A stretch of DNA of 64,000 bases. Origin: Tanypteryx hageni. Lineage: Eukaryota > Arthropoda > Insecta > Odonata > Petaluridae. Under the pieces are notes generated by a model. That model ran no database searches and was not told the DNA's origin. It saw nothing but the letters and a program-made list of their open reading frames with translations. Location: the NCBI GenBank assembly GCA_028673005.1, contig CM054114.1:122665307-122729306 (forward strand). Direction: 5' to 3'. Shown in pieces: positions 34,401-49,400 of the stretch. Position numbers and translations under genes: made by a program. Every line of letters starts with the position of its first letter. The stretch's first letter is position 1.

Positions 34401-37400
34401 GTTCTGTCTGTCCAGTCTCGTCGTTGAAGGACATTGTTTTGTCTTTTCCATTGATCCATGAACCTTTCATTGTGCACGGTAATAAATACCTCGATTATTT
34501 AATTGGGGCTTCTGTATGCTCGGAAAATCCGAAGGATTAAATTTTGGAAGCAAAATTGTTTGCAGTGTCTGCCAACTACTTTTATAATATATATTTAAAA
34601 TATTTAATTAAAAAACGAGCAGCATAAAATATCTACCGAAATAGCGACGATTTTTTTTGCAGAAATAATTATCGCTTTATTGAATTTGAGATTATTGCAA
34701 TATAAACTCGCAAACAGGATAATTGAGGCAATTTTACATGGCATTAGAATGGCGTTTATCAAATAAGTAAACTTACAAAATTATCGAAAACTTTGTGAAT
34801 AATAAATTTTGAATAGATGTTTTTAGAAAAAATCTAAATTATTTTACTTCAGACGGCATGGTCGCCAGGTTAATTCGCACGCGTATAATCGAAGTTTTAC
34901 TGTACTTATTCCTCAACCCCATGATTGAGTGAACCATTACCATCGAATATACCTAACAAAAAACCTCAATGAAGCTCCCTTTAATGATAAAAATCTAAAT
35001 GTGCCTGTTACTGTTATAAAGTAACTGCTTAAACGTATATGTTCTGTACTGCTATGTGAAGGAATAGAGTGAAATTTAAGTATCTTTCATTGTTACTACA
35101 TGAATAAAGTACACGTGAATTTTCCAAGGTTGTGTTGTCATTATAAAGCTTTGAGTGTTGATCAATTGCCTATTTTGTCTCCATGTTTTTTATAGCTTAG
35201 TAAACAATAGGTCATTTTTTGTAACACGTAATATTTTGTTAACAAGATGCATAACTGATAATTTAAATTCTTCCTATACCCATATAAAGATTGGGATAAA
35301 TATCTCCATATTACTATTGGAGCTATCTAAAATATTAATTGGTTTATAGCCATAAGAGGCGTCCGATGAACCTTGTAATTAAGACAATATAAGCAAAATG
35401 AAAAACTTTAAATTTACATGAGCAAATCACCAGAGGCGTTTGGCAGGGGATGTCGCTGCACCAACACAAACTCTAAATAAACCCTCTATTGGCCTTTCTT
35501 ATCGCGTCTGGGAAGAATGATCTGTAGTATTTCTCGGTTCTAGCGATTATTTAGACATATTTCCTGGTATGCTCCGATCTTTCCCTACGCTCACTAGCAT
35601 GCTAGCATCGATTGGTACAACCATGTCGTGCAAGTCCTCGACCAATTCGGGGCTATTAAACTTTCCAAACTTTTCAGTGTTTGCCATTGCAGGTCTCGCA
35701 AAATCTCTGATTCGCTTGCATCGTATCGACCGGCTGCTGCTGGTGGTATATGCCCTTGGTTGGGACTTGGCACTGCTTTGCCTTGAGGCTTTCAATGCAT
35801 ATTCGATATTGTTTGATTCCGTGGGTATTCCGATTCCGGCGGTTTGTGTGGGCCTACCGTCGCCCTTTTAGGTCCTCCTCCTTTGGGGATGGGGAGGTCC
35901 TCTTCTCTGCCAGCACTGGCCCTGGGACGCTTGTGGACGTCCCGAGGCTTGGCTGAGGTGGAGATATTTCTGAGGTTGCAGCAGGCAGTCTGCAATTTGT
36001 CGTAAAATGTTTCACTTTGGGAAGTGAGGAGCTCCTCGATGGTGGTGGCGTGCTCGTTTCGGGATCCGAATTGCTCTGGCGGGATGAGTCCCTTGCTATA
36101 GGCATGATCGTATCGATGCTCTCCCTTAGCGAATCTAGCTGCCCTACGCTGTGCCATCTCGAGCTTTGTGGTTAGACCATCCTCAAAGGGGTTCCAGACT
36201 GGGCAGCAGTATTCCACGATGGGCCGTACAAGCGAATAATATGCTATTACCTTAACATTCGAGTGTCAGTCCCTCAGGACTCTGGAGGAAAGCTCTTGAA
36301 CTTCGATAAAGAATTATAAATATACAAGATTTGGAAAATATGCTAGTATTATTTAATCGACTCGTCACTTTATAAAAACGAATTATATGGAAAAAATATA
36401 GGCATGGAATAGTACACTCACTTGGTTTGCATCCTATAGCTCCGAAATTAGGCAACATAAACCAGTCCCCTGGGAGCAATTTTAGCCTCTTGAAGCTTTG
36501 GCGAAAAAGCGACCTGTGGTATTTAAGACGGACAATTTTACATTTTTTCGTGAAAATTATTGTAGTAAAACCTTTCTCGTTAAGTATTGCAAATAGATTA
36601 GGGTTTCGCTTACGTATATAATAACACACGATCGCTCATGTTCCGACGTAAACTCTTATCCAACCCGCCAGAACACTATTACTATAATCCTCATTTGCAA
36701 CCACGTAAAAAGGTTTCATGTCCCTAATATAAGCGGAATGTTTCAATCGCTACAGAATAATTCGAATGGCACGAACGACTTGTTCAATAAAACATCATCT
36801 GTCGAAGATTTTGAGCGAAGATGTTGGAGAAGAATTCATACAAATGAAAAATATTTTGATAAGAATTTAAATAAGCGGTTGTTAAATTATTAAAATTACT
36901 ATGTAAATGACAATAATTACTTCGTAACTTGTTAGTAAATTACATTATTATGTACATAAGCGATCAAAAACTGTAATTTAAATTAGGAATAAATATCAGA
37001 AATAAACTACATGTTTATCGGTTTTTTTGATAATCGAATTTGGACTCATTTGGTCAGGAAAATCAGGAATCTTCCTCTTAAAGAAAAAAATCAACTGGCC
37101 ACCTTTTTTCAGAAATATGTATCAAAACCTCCTCCTACCCCTTTCTTCCTATCCTTCCCTTCAATCGATTCATCCCTCTCCCTCCATGTCTCCTCACCCT
37201 TGCCCCATCCAGCTACTTAACTTTCAGAAGCTCATTCTCCCCCTCCTTCCTTTCCGCCTATATATTACCCTGATGTCTTTATGTGTATATTCATGGCGGT
37301 ATACATCGATGCTGTAGTTTTCCATTGCGATATATGCACTATGTAGGATTTTCGCAGGTTTTTTCACACCCCCCTTCTCTGTGGGTGTATTCCTGCGTGG

Positions 37401-40400
37401 GTTTTACTAGTAAGAAAAAGCCTGTTTTTACCTAGGTTTTCCCCACAAACTTCAATCTGTCTTCACTTATATCTTTTTATGTTTTGTATATTTTTATATT
37501 CTGTTTATTGTAATACTTTTAAAAAAATATTCATGATATTGACGAAAGGCTAAATGTAGGAATGGACCTTATGGTCCAAATTTTCCCCGAATCTATCTAT
37601 CTCCCACCCCTTCCTTTAACACACGTATTCTTCCTTCACTCTTCACTTCCATCCTAGTTCTCTCTCCTCCTTCTTCATCTTCTACCACATTTCAAAACAT
37701 CCCCCCGCTCTCTTCCATACAGCTCCACCGTCTACTTTTCATAAGTCATAAACATTTATACAATTGCATTATTGGCCAGCAAGCGACCTGAAGCAAAGAT
37801 CGGCAACCTTCTCTGCATGGCGGTCCACATTCGTAGCTGTGAATGCTTCCAAGGGCTGCAAGGTAAGGGGAGTCATTACATGACACCTTCGTTATATTGA
37901 AAACCTTCAAACAATTGGTAAAGGTGCAGTTAGTATCTATCGGTTACAGCGTGATTCTGCATTAAAGCATCACGATCAATGACTCTGCTTTTCAGAGATA
38001 AGTGACAATGGAGACTAAGGTGATGATGATGTTAAAATTTGAGAAAATCACAACGTTAAGGTTAAGGAGTGATTTTCGCTACATTTAACGGCCCTTTCGA
38101 GATTGAAAGAATTCAGGAAATTTTTTGGGCAATTTATTTTATAACTAGAAACTCCGCCCCTGGGCCGCTAGCGCGGCTCCAACGCCGTGGACCCTCATAG
38201 CTTGGCTTTTTTGTTGGGTGTTAAAATCAAAATTGTTTGCATATAAAAAATATTTTTTTGTTGATTCGTTTTATATCATTATGATGATACAGAGAAGTGA
38301 TGATCTCAAGCATGGAGTGTTGTTGCGATTGCTCGCACGAGTTTCGCCTCTCGCCTAAAAGTTCTTCACTAAATGCATCTGATTGAATTTTGCTGACGAT
38401 ATTATCCAGCTTATTCTGTTCTTGAGCCTTCATAAGCATGCTCATTTCCTCTTGACGGACGCATTCGTAATGAGTGAAACAGTAATGATAAAAACAAGGG
38501 TCGTTATAAATGATGCTTCAATTACGAAGCGTCACTCACATAATCCTTCGGAAAACTATATAGTAAATGAGATACCAACGTGCATACGCCAGCCATAAAT
38601 GCGTTCCCAACGAAGGAACGGCTTCGCAGACACGGAAGAGAAAACTGGGCGAGGCATGTTTATTCTGCGTTTCCATCGAAAAGTATATTTTGAGAAATAA
38701 ATCGATTTTCAAATAGTAATTAACGCTAAATAATAAATTTAAAGACGAAAAAAGAGATTGGTTCAAACTAAAACTAGTCTTTCGATGAATCAATTTTATC
38801 TTGATACGTAATGTACCAACCATTTCGGTTTTCTAATTGATATTAGTTACACACACAGCAATATTCTGTCGCAATGGAGAGCACGATAATTTACTTTGCC
38901 TATGGTTCGGTATTTTCTCTACGTTACTTTTTTTAATTTTCGCTAAGATCGACCTTAAAGTGAAATACCCACCGGAGCCTTTTTCAAGTAAATCACGAAT
39001 TTAATGCACAAGTTTCACGGGGTATGCGACAAAATGCCAGAATTTAACATCCGATATTCACCATAACGCGACATTAAAAAAAATTCACTCGGTCATTTTC
39101 ATTGCAGCAAAATATTACACCAAAAGTTAAAATGCGTTACTCACCAAAAATATCTTTTCCAGCGTTAATTGCTTTGATCCGCTCAATTGTACTCTGTTAG
39201 CTCGAGTTCGGAATGGAATACTGTCACTAAAAGGCTTTTCGCCGATTTGAAAAAGAGATGCACAAAAAAACCACGTATCCAACCACGGCAACATCTCGCG
39301 ATCAACTGAAATAAACCGTTAGAAACAGACAAAGCTATTATTGAATTAATATATTATTTGCTATTTGGGTTCTATCCTGTTATCCCCCCCTCCCCAAGAA
39401 TATTTGGATTAGGTTCACTATTGTGCTCCCCGTGCGATTTCCGGTCTTCTTTTGTTGTTTTGGGAACTTTCAACATGGAGGAACCTTACGCGACTTCACC
39501 GGGTTGGGTAAGTTGGTTGAAATGTTTTGGTTCAAACATAAGCTCTAGAATTACCCGTCATACTTCCCCGATGGGGATCCCGATCTTCTTTTGCCGTTAA
39601 TGAAAGTTAGAGGAGCACAATAGTGAACCTGTTCCTTGGGTTGGGTTGGTTGCGTTGGTTGGATAGAGATAACAGGGTGGGAGATAACAGGAAAGTACCG
39701 GATAGGATTCTCAACCTTTCCGCATACACAGAATACCACTCAACACCATCAGTCACATTTCTGTTGTTAAAGTTTATTAACAGTTCCCAGCAACTAAACC
39801 TTTTGGGCCATCTTCATCACAATCACTTTTACCAGGTAAGTTCTTTTTCTTAATTTCATTAACGCGGAACACCTGCAGTGATATGACCGACGTAGGCTGA
39901 TAATCTCTGGTCTATAACGAACATGCTCAAATTCAAGGGGGAGCGATCGTCCCCCCTTGGATACTCTCTGGGACAAGAGAATAAGCAGGCTGTCAGGTGG
40001 CGGGATGGTTTCATCAGTAGGCTTAGGTTATTGAATAGATTCTTCTTCGAAATTTCCCATGCTTCTTGTCTTTATGTCGCTGTCGACGTATTGTCCTATC
40101 AAAAAGGGTCTGCTGGAGACAGAGTCACCTTGGGCGGTGCCGGAACTTGCTAATTGGGGTGGTGGGGAGGAGAATGGGATTCCCAGGATTTTCAACGAAT
40201 GGCGAGTGAAGGGGAAGGAACCTACCCGCGTGGGGCATTGCCTTCGAATGCGCTCAATGTGCACACTCCGGGCGCGTAGCCTTTTGGAGAACCCTCGCAC
40301 CGGTTGCAGTAAAGATAGTATCATATGAATCCTCTCTCTTTCGAACCGCGAGTAGGGGCGATGGCCATGTCAACGACCTACGCTATCGGCTAGGTGCCGG

Positions 40401-43400
40401 TAAAAGGATGAAACAAAGCCATCGGTTTATGCCTTGGTTCTCCTTCCACCCTCATTCACTGGTGTCGGTTCGTTTAGTTCATACGAATGGCTATAATTTA
40501 AGAAGCTTTTTGGGTTTACTCAGGACTAAGATGATATTTCTAAATACACATTTTGGAATTTACCCCCCGTTTGCTTAGAGTGCTTCCCCACTTCTGAGCT
40601 CTTCCATCTCCCAAAATCCTTTACAAGGGACCTTTCTCTATCTTGGGTTTTCCCATCATTGTTTTCAAGAGCTTACGAGCGTTTTAAGATCATTCATTCA
40701 GTGATTCGCTAGCGCGCGTGTGATAGTTTGCCGGAGTTGCAAGTGTCGCAGAAGTATATAGTCGGTACAGACAATCAGGTTTTGCGTTTTATCGTGTCCC
40801 ACAATTTAGCATTACAGCAGCAGTTCTACAAGTATTCGAAATACCATCACTTCAAGAGTGATTATTACTTCTTTGGAGATAGTCGACGAATATGCAGCGG
40901 AAGAATTCTACAATTATCTGTAAGTGATTTCTTACGAAATTTTTATTGCTTATTTTCTCTATATTCGAATTCAAAGCACTAAAATGCAACAATAAATGTC
41001 TGATAAAAGTATTATAATTTTAAAAATTATTTCGTGGAATTTATCTTTAAAAGGGAAATTATATATTTAGTCATAGTATCATACTTTATTCAGCATTGAA
41101 GATGCATAGATAAATTTTGTATATTATTAACGTGAATCATTATTTGAACATTTTCAGATATACCTTGATTAAAATGAAATCAAAGAGACAAAAGCGCCAA
41201 AAAACGTTGCATTTTTATCTCAATTCTTCAGAAAAAGTATCAATAATAAATTCGAGCAATCGAGAAGCGGAAGTTGCAGTGTCTACACTACTATACTAGT
41301 ATACCTGTCGACTCGTTGAAGAGAGATATATACGGTTATGAAGATAACAGTTCAGTTATTTCATCGGTTCATTCGGTAGATATCGAACATTATATTAATG
41401 ATAGTAGTGCAACGGTGAAGAATGATATCGGTATTTACCTTGGAGGAAAATTAGATAATTTAACAAAGAAAGAACTCCATTTTGTCCACCTAAAAATTAT
41501 GTCTTTTCTTTTTCTGAGCATCAAAAGAACGGCAAAGTTTAAAAGATATACCTCAATCAAACTCGCTTAGATAGATTCACTTGGGTAGTATATTCTCCAA
41601 TAAAGCAGGGAATTTACTGTAAATATTGTTCCTTGTTCGCTCCTACAACTGTTGGTTCAATTAAATGTAAAACTCAGACCGGGGTTTTAGTTTCAAAGCC
41701 GCTTACTGCATTTTCAAAATTATTGGGCAAGGATGGTGTTCTTGAAAAACACCAAGGCAATGCTTATTATAATAGCTCTGTGGAATCGGCAAAAATGTTT
41801 TTAAGAAACTTTGGCAAGCCCCAAACTGAAGTTCAAAACATGTTAATTTCAGGGAGACTGAAGCAAGTTCAAGAGAATCGAAAGCGTCTTTTGCCTATTA
41901 TTGACACGATCATCACTCTAGGCAGACAAAATATACCATTTCGAGGCCATAGGGATGACGGCAATTTTTCAGACAGGCCTGAGAGCAGTGAAAGCATTAC
42001 GAACGAGGGAAACTTTCCGGGTATATTAAAATTACGTATACGAGGTGGTGACCAGGATCTTAAAATCATCTGAAATCCTCTAGCGCAAATGCCACATACA
42101 TTTCAAAAACGACTCAGAACTCGATTATTGATTGTTGCGGCGACGAAATTTTGGAAAAATCCTAAACTTTGTGAGGGAAGGAAAATATTATTCCATTTTA
42201 TTTGACGAAACTACTGATATAACTATGGTGTCTCAATTAAGCATTGTTATTAGGTATGTTTATGAAAATAAAATTAGGGAAGATGAAAATTTCACATCAG
42301 GAATTAAACAAGACCTAGAACCTAAATTAGGGGGGAATGTGCTAGGAAAATCAGTTGTTCAGTTATTAGTAAAAAATAATGTTGATATGAAAAACATGGC
42401 TTCTGAGCAGCGTGGTGCTGCTTCAGAAATCCGTAAGGTTTCTCCTCATGCGGTTCGAGTTCCTTGCCAAAGCCATTCATTGAACTTGACTTTGTCGAAA
42501 TCGTCCGAAATTAGGGAAATTATAAAATGTTTTGAATTAATGGGCGAGGTTATTAATTTTTATCTTTTGTCTGCTAAGAGAAGTTTTCTTTTAAAGAGAG
42601 AAATGGGTGGGGGATTAAGTAGCTTGTGCGATAGACGCTGGGTAGAAAGTCATAATGCTTGTTTAATGTTTGAGAAATTTTTTTCCAGATATTGAACGAT
42701 ATCAGTAATTGGGATGATAGGACATCTTCAACAAAGGCAGATTTACTCCTCAATAATCTCATGACAAGCGAATTCATTGTTTCGATAAAATGCATTACTT
42801 TTATTTTTTCCTTAACACTTCCGGTTAGTAAGTCATTACAAAAAGAATCGCTAAATCTGTATTCAGCTATAAAATGCATTGAGGACATCATTTGCTTATT
42901 AGATTGTGGAAGGAAAAGGGTTGACGAAGTATTTAATAGAATTTGGAAAAGCGCTAATGAATTTTCAGATATTTTGCAATTAAAGCTCATTAAGCCCTGG
43001 TATGCATCAAAACGAAATAACTGTTAGGAAACCGCTGAGGAATACTATCGACGTAGTGTGTATCCCAATGATTGATACTGTCCTAGTTGATTTTCGAAGC
43101 CGTTTTTGTGATGATACACTGAAGGCATTTGGGAAATATAGAACAGGGGTGGGGAACCTTTTCTAAACGACGGGCCTCATTGGTGAGAGTGAATCCCTCG
43201 GCGGCCGGATTCGAGTTTAAAACGGAAGTTACCTGGAGATTCCCATCCCTGCCGCTGATAATGGCATTTATTCTGAAAATAAACTTTCCGTAGCAAATCA
43301 TCTTCTCCCTTATCAACTTGCCTCATCCTCATCTTTACGCCCTTTCTAGTAAACGTGCATTCTCGCACATTCATCTTTGATGGCTCCAGACCAATGTTTC

Positions 43401-46400
43401 TCAGCCGATGGGACGCGAAGGTCATCTAGGTGGGACGCTATAACCTCGAAAATAATTATTATAAAACCTTTTTATCAGCAAAATACTGCAATATTTAAGG
43501 TCCTTAAAATTTCCGTTAGTGGTCACTATAATACCAAAATGAATTTGGCGTAAATATCCATTTCTTGAAAAATATGAGGTTTTGTTTTTATCATGGTTGG
43601 ATCAGGGTTCCTTTGACAAAATGGTTGATGGGACGCAAGATGCAAAAGGTTATGAATCACTGCTCCAGCCAACCATTTCTCCTGCCTTTCAAATCATCTT
43701 CGCTTAGCATCGAAGTTTTTGCACAAAAAGAACCACGTTTCGAACAGCATTCTCTTTGATCATTGTATTATAACGTGTGTAATTGGGGCTACCTGTTAGC
43801 GTTCAATAAATAATTATTATTATCAAGCCACAGTTTATCAGCTACCTGTTTATATATTGATATAAAAAGCAGAAAACATAGTACAATAATCCAAGAGGTT
43901 AATTAGCCAAAAATAAATAAAAAAATAAAAAACAGGTTTTAGTAAAAATATTAATAAACAAAAAAGTTTGCAAATACTATTACGTAAATACTTATAGCTA
44001 GGGGCTCCGCCCCTACGCCCGTCAACCCCATGCAACTACTTAAACAATTAATGGAAATATAACGATTTCTAAAATGACAGTGCTAAAAATTCATTTCTTA
44101 AATTTTACAGGTGTGAGAAAGGTTACTCTTCGAAGAAGCTTGTCGCAAAGGAACCCAGGAATGAATTTCTTCAAAGGTGAGAAAAGCTTGATTTATTTTT
44201 CAGATAAGCTAAATCAAAAACTGGACAATTTGCTCAAAAATTGAATTGAATTTGCGTCACCTATGATGATAAAATATGATAAAAAAGACAATTTCCATAA
44301 AATACCGATATATTGAAAGATTATTCTATTGGGCTTTTGTTAAAATGCTTATAAAGAAGAAAGACGTAACTGGGAGATAAGGTGCCTACGGCAAATTTTA
44401 GTAAACACCTTAGCTATGTAGAATATTATTTTGTACTGCGCTTTAATAGAGAATAGTAGCATTTTCTTACAAATAAATGTAACACTTGAGTATTAAATGA
44501 ATAGTTATTTATGTCACCTTCGTCATACCCTAGCTACGGCACCGATTAAGCATACCAAATTCTCACAACTAAATTTCGTTGAAGAAGATAAACTTTCTTA
44601 GAACTTAACTTAAAAACACAGAATTCTTACGTGTATGCAGAATCCGAATGAATAATTGGATTTAAATGTTTACGTAGTATTACCGTGAACGCTGACAAAA
44701 TCCTATTCGGAGGAGCTGTCCCCAAGGAGCAAGTGGCCAAAGTGAAGATAGACGGGATTTCCACAAGGTCTACGGCCCACGTGAACATTGTGGCGTCTGG
44801 TTTCCTCCATAATGTAACCCAGCAGCCAAACGGAACCGCCGAAGATCCCTTGACGTACGAGGATTTGGACCAACTGGACAGTGAGTTATTGCTACTTAAA
44901 AAAGAGCTGCAAAAGGATATTCAAAAAGCGTTTTTTTAGAACGTTCACGTAAACTTTCGGAATTTTCGACCTCATCATTAAAGTATTTCAATGCATAATT
45001 TCCATGGCATTTAATAAACACGCATGTAAATAAATAAAATTATTATTAATAGTGTAAAAAATGAGATTTTTAAGGCGAAGGTAACAGACACCTTAACTTG
45101 TGATGCATCTAATTAAACGTCCCGACCTTCAGATTTGCAGGAAAATTATAAAATTGAAATCGGTCTTAATGTTGGCGAGATATTGAGTTTTTTTATGATT
45201 GGCTAAGCTCTGCTCGATGTAGTTGTAGTGATTGATGTTAAGGTGGCGCTCCTAGCGGACATTAGTAGGAGGAGATAAACCTTGCAGTCGCTGAGCTTCA
45301 TGGTAATGTGACATAAGGCTTACTACCAAGACAATATTTAATGTAACCAACCAGTAATTTATCGACGGGCAACAACTAGTAAAATTATTATTAATCATTT
45401 TACAATGGAAAAAATGGCCAGACGTACCCGATTTATTGATCAGTTTTTAAAAAATACCACTTTTCAATAATCTTAAATGGGGTACCCACAATACCCTAAT
45501 TCTGTGTTTCGAAGGGTTAATTTTTTAAAAGCACCGCATAAATAACCGCATTCGGCCAAGGTAAATAGATTAAACAGGTAGTGTCGATTTACAGTTTTCG
45601 GATATTTGTGAATGTCACAGAAGTTCGAGGATAATATTTCGCTCATGCATAAGATAAGATTCAAAGTTAAATATGTAGTGGTAAGTTGTTTGAAAGTTGG
45701 AAAATGAGGTTAAAATTGAGTTAATTTTCCGAGTCTTTAATGATGTAATAGTTACACAAAATCAAAGGATAAAATGTACCAAAATATTCTTTCTGTTTAG
45801 CTGTTTTAAATTAATGTTGAAAATAATTGTAACAAATGTTTTGGCTAAAGAATCTGTAACTACAGTTATTACCGATTTAACAGACACACCAAATAAATGA
45901 GACATTAAAACGTTTCCTTTAATTTGCCGATATTTTTTAAAAACTAGTGGAGGTGTGCAGACAAAATTTTTGAGTTTTTTTAACAGCCAATCTGAAATGT
46001 CAAAAGATATTTCACTCTGCTCAGTTCAGAAGATGAAGAAATTGAATTTAAATTCTGAAAACATTCAGTTATTACGGCGGCCGACAATGCTATCGTTAAT
46101 TTTTGTGCACCACAAAGCGTGTTCGTTGAACTTAAAAAATTTAATAACAGTTTAATAGATATGGGATGTTTTTGCCATGCAGGGTGGCCAGACGTACTCC
46201 ATTGTGGAGTACAGTACCCCATTTATTGAATCAATTTTTAGAAATACCCCTTCTAGTCTCATTTGAGTATCCCAATTCTAAATTTATGATCTGACCACCT
46301 TACGTATATGCAAGATTCAAAAATTTAAAAAAGGAATTGGAGACTACGGTGTACAGATTGGAATTAAAATTTAAAACTCCTGAACCGTAAATTAACCCAG

Positions 46401-49400
46401 AGAGCACTCACACGTCAATAAGAAATAAGGAAAATTAAATTATGCTTACAAGTTTGCAGGACGATGATGGCCTACAGGGACCTGTTGTCTAAAACTAGCC
46501 TAAAAAGAAGAAAAAGAAAAACACACACGCACAAGCACTCTGAGATTTCCAGAGTGCTTGTGCGTGCGTGTTTTTCTTTTTCTTCTTTTTAGGCTAGTTT
46601 TAGACAACAGGTCCCTGTAGGCCATCATCGTCCTGCAAACTTGTAAGCATAATTTAATTTTCCTTATTTCTTATTGACGTGTGAGTGCTCTCTGGGTTAA
46701 TTTACGGTTCAGGAGTTTTAAATTTTAATTCCATGATTCAAAATAATTTCTGATTTAGCGATCAAACTACGTCATTAAAACGTTACACTATATTTTCATT
46801 AGAAATTTAGCATTAAAAACAACACGTAAAATTCAAAAGCAATTAAAAGTTATTAAAACATACTTACCCACATTTAAGAAGTTGTTTATACCTTTTCGAA
46901 AGTAGATTGAACGCATTTACGTTTCGCTTTTATTTTTGTAGCAACGTAAACAAAACAAAACTTTACCATAGCAACGGAGCCATATAGACAGTTCATAAGT
47001 TATTTAATATTCAGCTAAAAGGCAAACGGACAGACGGACATTCCCCAAAATCAATATGGTTCATATCTGTCACCAGTCAAAACTATCTTGAAGACCTTAG
47101 CTTCCCAGCTCTTCTCGTTGCTTCAAACTTTTGCGCACGGACGGACAAAATTCTGAGCATGGCTGGATGGAAAAAGCAAAAACAAAAGCGATTTTTTAAA
47201 AAGCGCCAAAAATACTTAGGTTAAAGATGAAAAATCCTAACCGTAAAATTAATTTTGATAGGTAAAACGCCTTAAATGTCTGTTCTGGAAATCAAAATGT
47301 AGTCTTAGAAAATTAAATCAATAAAGAACCACAAAATTTAAATTTGTTGTCCATAAAAACGCAGCTTCATTTACTCATGTTATACAAAATTATTTTTTTG
47401 CATGGGAGGATATTTTCCTTTACCAGCCAACAACCACTTAAAGTAACTTCTTCAAACTCACAGGAACTTTTTTATTATATGCAATTGATTTTTGCAATAA
47501 CTGAAAATGCCAACCTGATATAACTTTCCTTAAGATTTCTCAACTTGTATTATGACTGTGGTGAATTTATTTCATCAACTGCCAATTAAATTCATTGTCA
47601 TAATCAGAACTTATCGCATCTATAAACAGAAAATTTTCTCCAAGACAATGCCTAAGTTTTCAAATAAAGGCAGTGATAAAATGCACGAGCATTATCTGAA
47701 AGTAGGATAAATTATTCATCAGATCATTCTATATGAACAATCAATGGAATTAAAAGCATGAAATGAAATATTTTCTAACCTCTATTTCAGCGATGAGAGT
47801 CTACATTGCTAACAGTGCAAGAAGAATGACCGAGTTAATTTTCACCCCGTAAGTAATACAAAGTTAAAAATCCTGATTACCTCAATCCAGTTATTACCTA
47901 GCAACATTCCTTAAAAACTGATATTTCGGAGATCTGTAGCAATGTAATTTTTCAATTATTGACATAAAAGCAGGTGTTTGCATATTTATAATTACTACTC
48001 AGAAAATCACCAAAACACGCAAATTTCACAAAATTATTTCCGATGCATTGCTTCCATTGAATGGCATTCCTAAACGATTTTTGCCACAAAAAATCACTTT
48101 AAATGCATACTTAAAAAAATATCCAAATATGAAAAATTTTATTTCTATAAATTGATGCATAAATTTAATTTACCCGAGTGATTCAATATAATTTTGATTT
48201 AATATTTTTTCTGTTGCCTAATTTTACCAACATCAATGACGGTGCATCTCAGCTTTGGCCAGTATGATGTCAGACTTTACCACGAACCTTACGTGATGCT
48301 CTCCAAGGGTCACAGACTGCCACAGGCTGAAATCGAAACAAATGAAACTTCATACACATGGACAGTAAAAGCTCAGGTGCCCTTATGCTACCTTCCAGCA
48401 AAAATACAGTATTTCAACCTAGCATCAGTGTATCCTACTGAAAATGGGATGCAGTATGAGACGAGCTACAGCATCACTAATGCAGGAATATGCCTCCCAG
48501 ACCTGTGAGTGCTTCATTCCATTTAGCAAATATCTGAATCACTTGCATCAAATGTCTTTCTAATTTTCAGACATTCTTTATCAGCAAAGCGGTAGTGGCA
48601 AAATGCCTTAAAGGCATATCTCCCGTCAACATGTTTAATCTCTGAAACTACTGGGAGGATTTTATTTAAATTAAGAATTAGTGATCCTTATTAAAATGGA
48701 TCACAGAGTTGATTTTGAACTGTATCCATCAATTAGAACTTCCACTTTCCATAAGCACTTAAGTAAACTTATACTCATATCTCATTAAATGGCATCTGTC
48801 AAGCAACAATTAAATACTATATTTTTCTCTCCCTAGCTCTGATATGATCTGTAAGGTATAGATTTAAAAAATTATTCGGGTAGAGGGCAAAATTTACAAC
48901 AAAAAAGTCTGTGGGACCACATAATTAATTACGACTCTTAGTTTTGGAGATAAAAATTTGAGAAAATTCCAAGAATAATATCACATATTTTAATTAATCA
49001 AGTCAGGCATTACTTCATGGAAGTAGGAAATGTTATTCATATTAAATACAAACAATACTTTTCCACAATTTTGTTTACATCAATCACTACGACGATTCCA
49101 TCAGCAAACAACAAATAAAAACAATATTTTTCTCTCCCATGCTCTTCTATGATGTTAGGTAAAGATTACATCAATCACTACAATTCCATCAGTAAACAAC
49201 AAATAAAAAACAATATTTTTCTCTACCATGCTCTTATATGATCTGTTAGGTATAGATTACAAAATTTATTTGGATGGAGGACAATATTTACCAGAAAAAA
49301 AGTCTGCGAGACCAAATTATGTCATATAGAGATAAAAATTCAAGAACTGCCCAATCTTTCGATACCATTTTATATGCATTTCCCATAAAGAATGCCTTTG

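Noticed and set aside
39780..39840. Hammerhead on the minus strand (GATGAAGATGGCCC)
   Set aside because: The CUGANGA box, GAAA box and helix II cannot all be found together.
40059..40328. Possible gene of 89 codons on the plus strand in intron 6
   Set aside because: No motif, no splice signals, and an overlapping open frame of similar length on the other strand.
46360..46732. Palindrome as a microRNA precursor
   Set aside because: The arms are far too long and too perfect for a microRNA. A long hairpin RNA or an artefact fits better.
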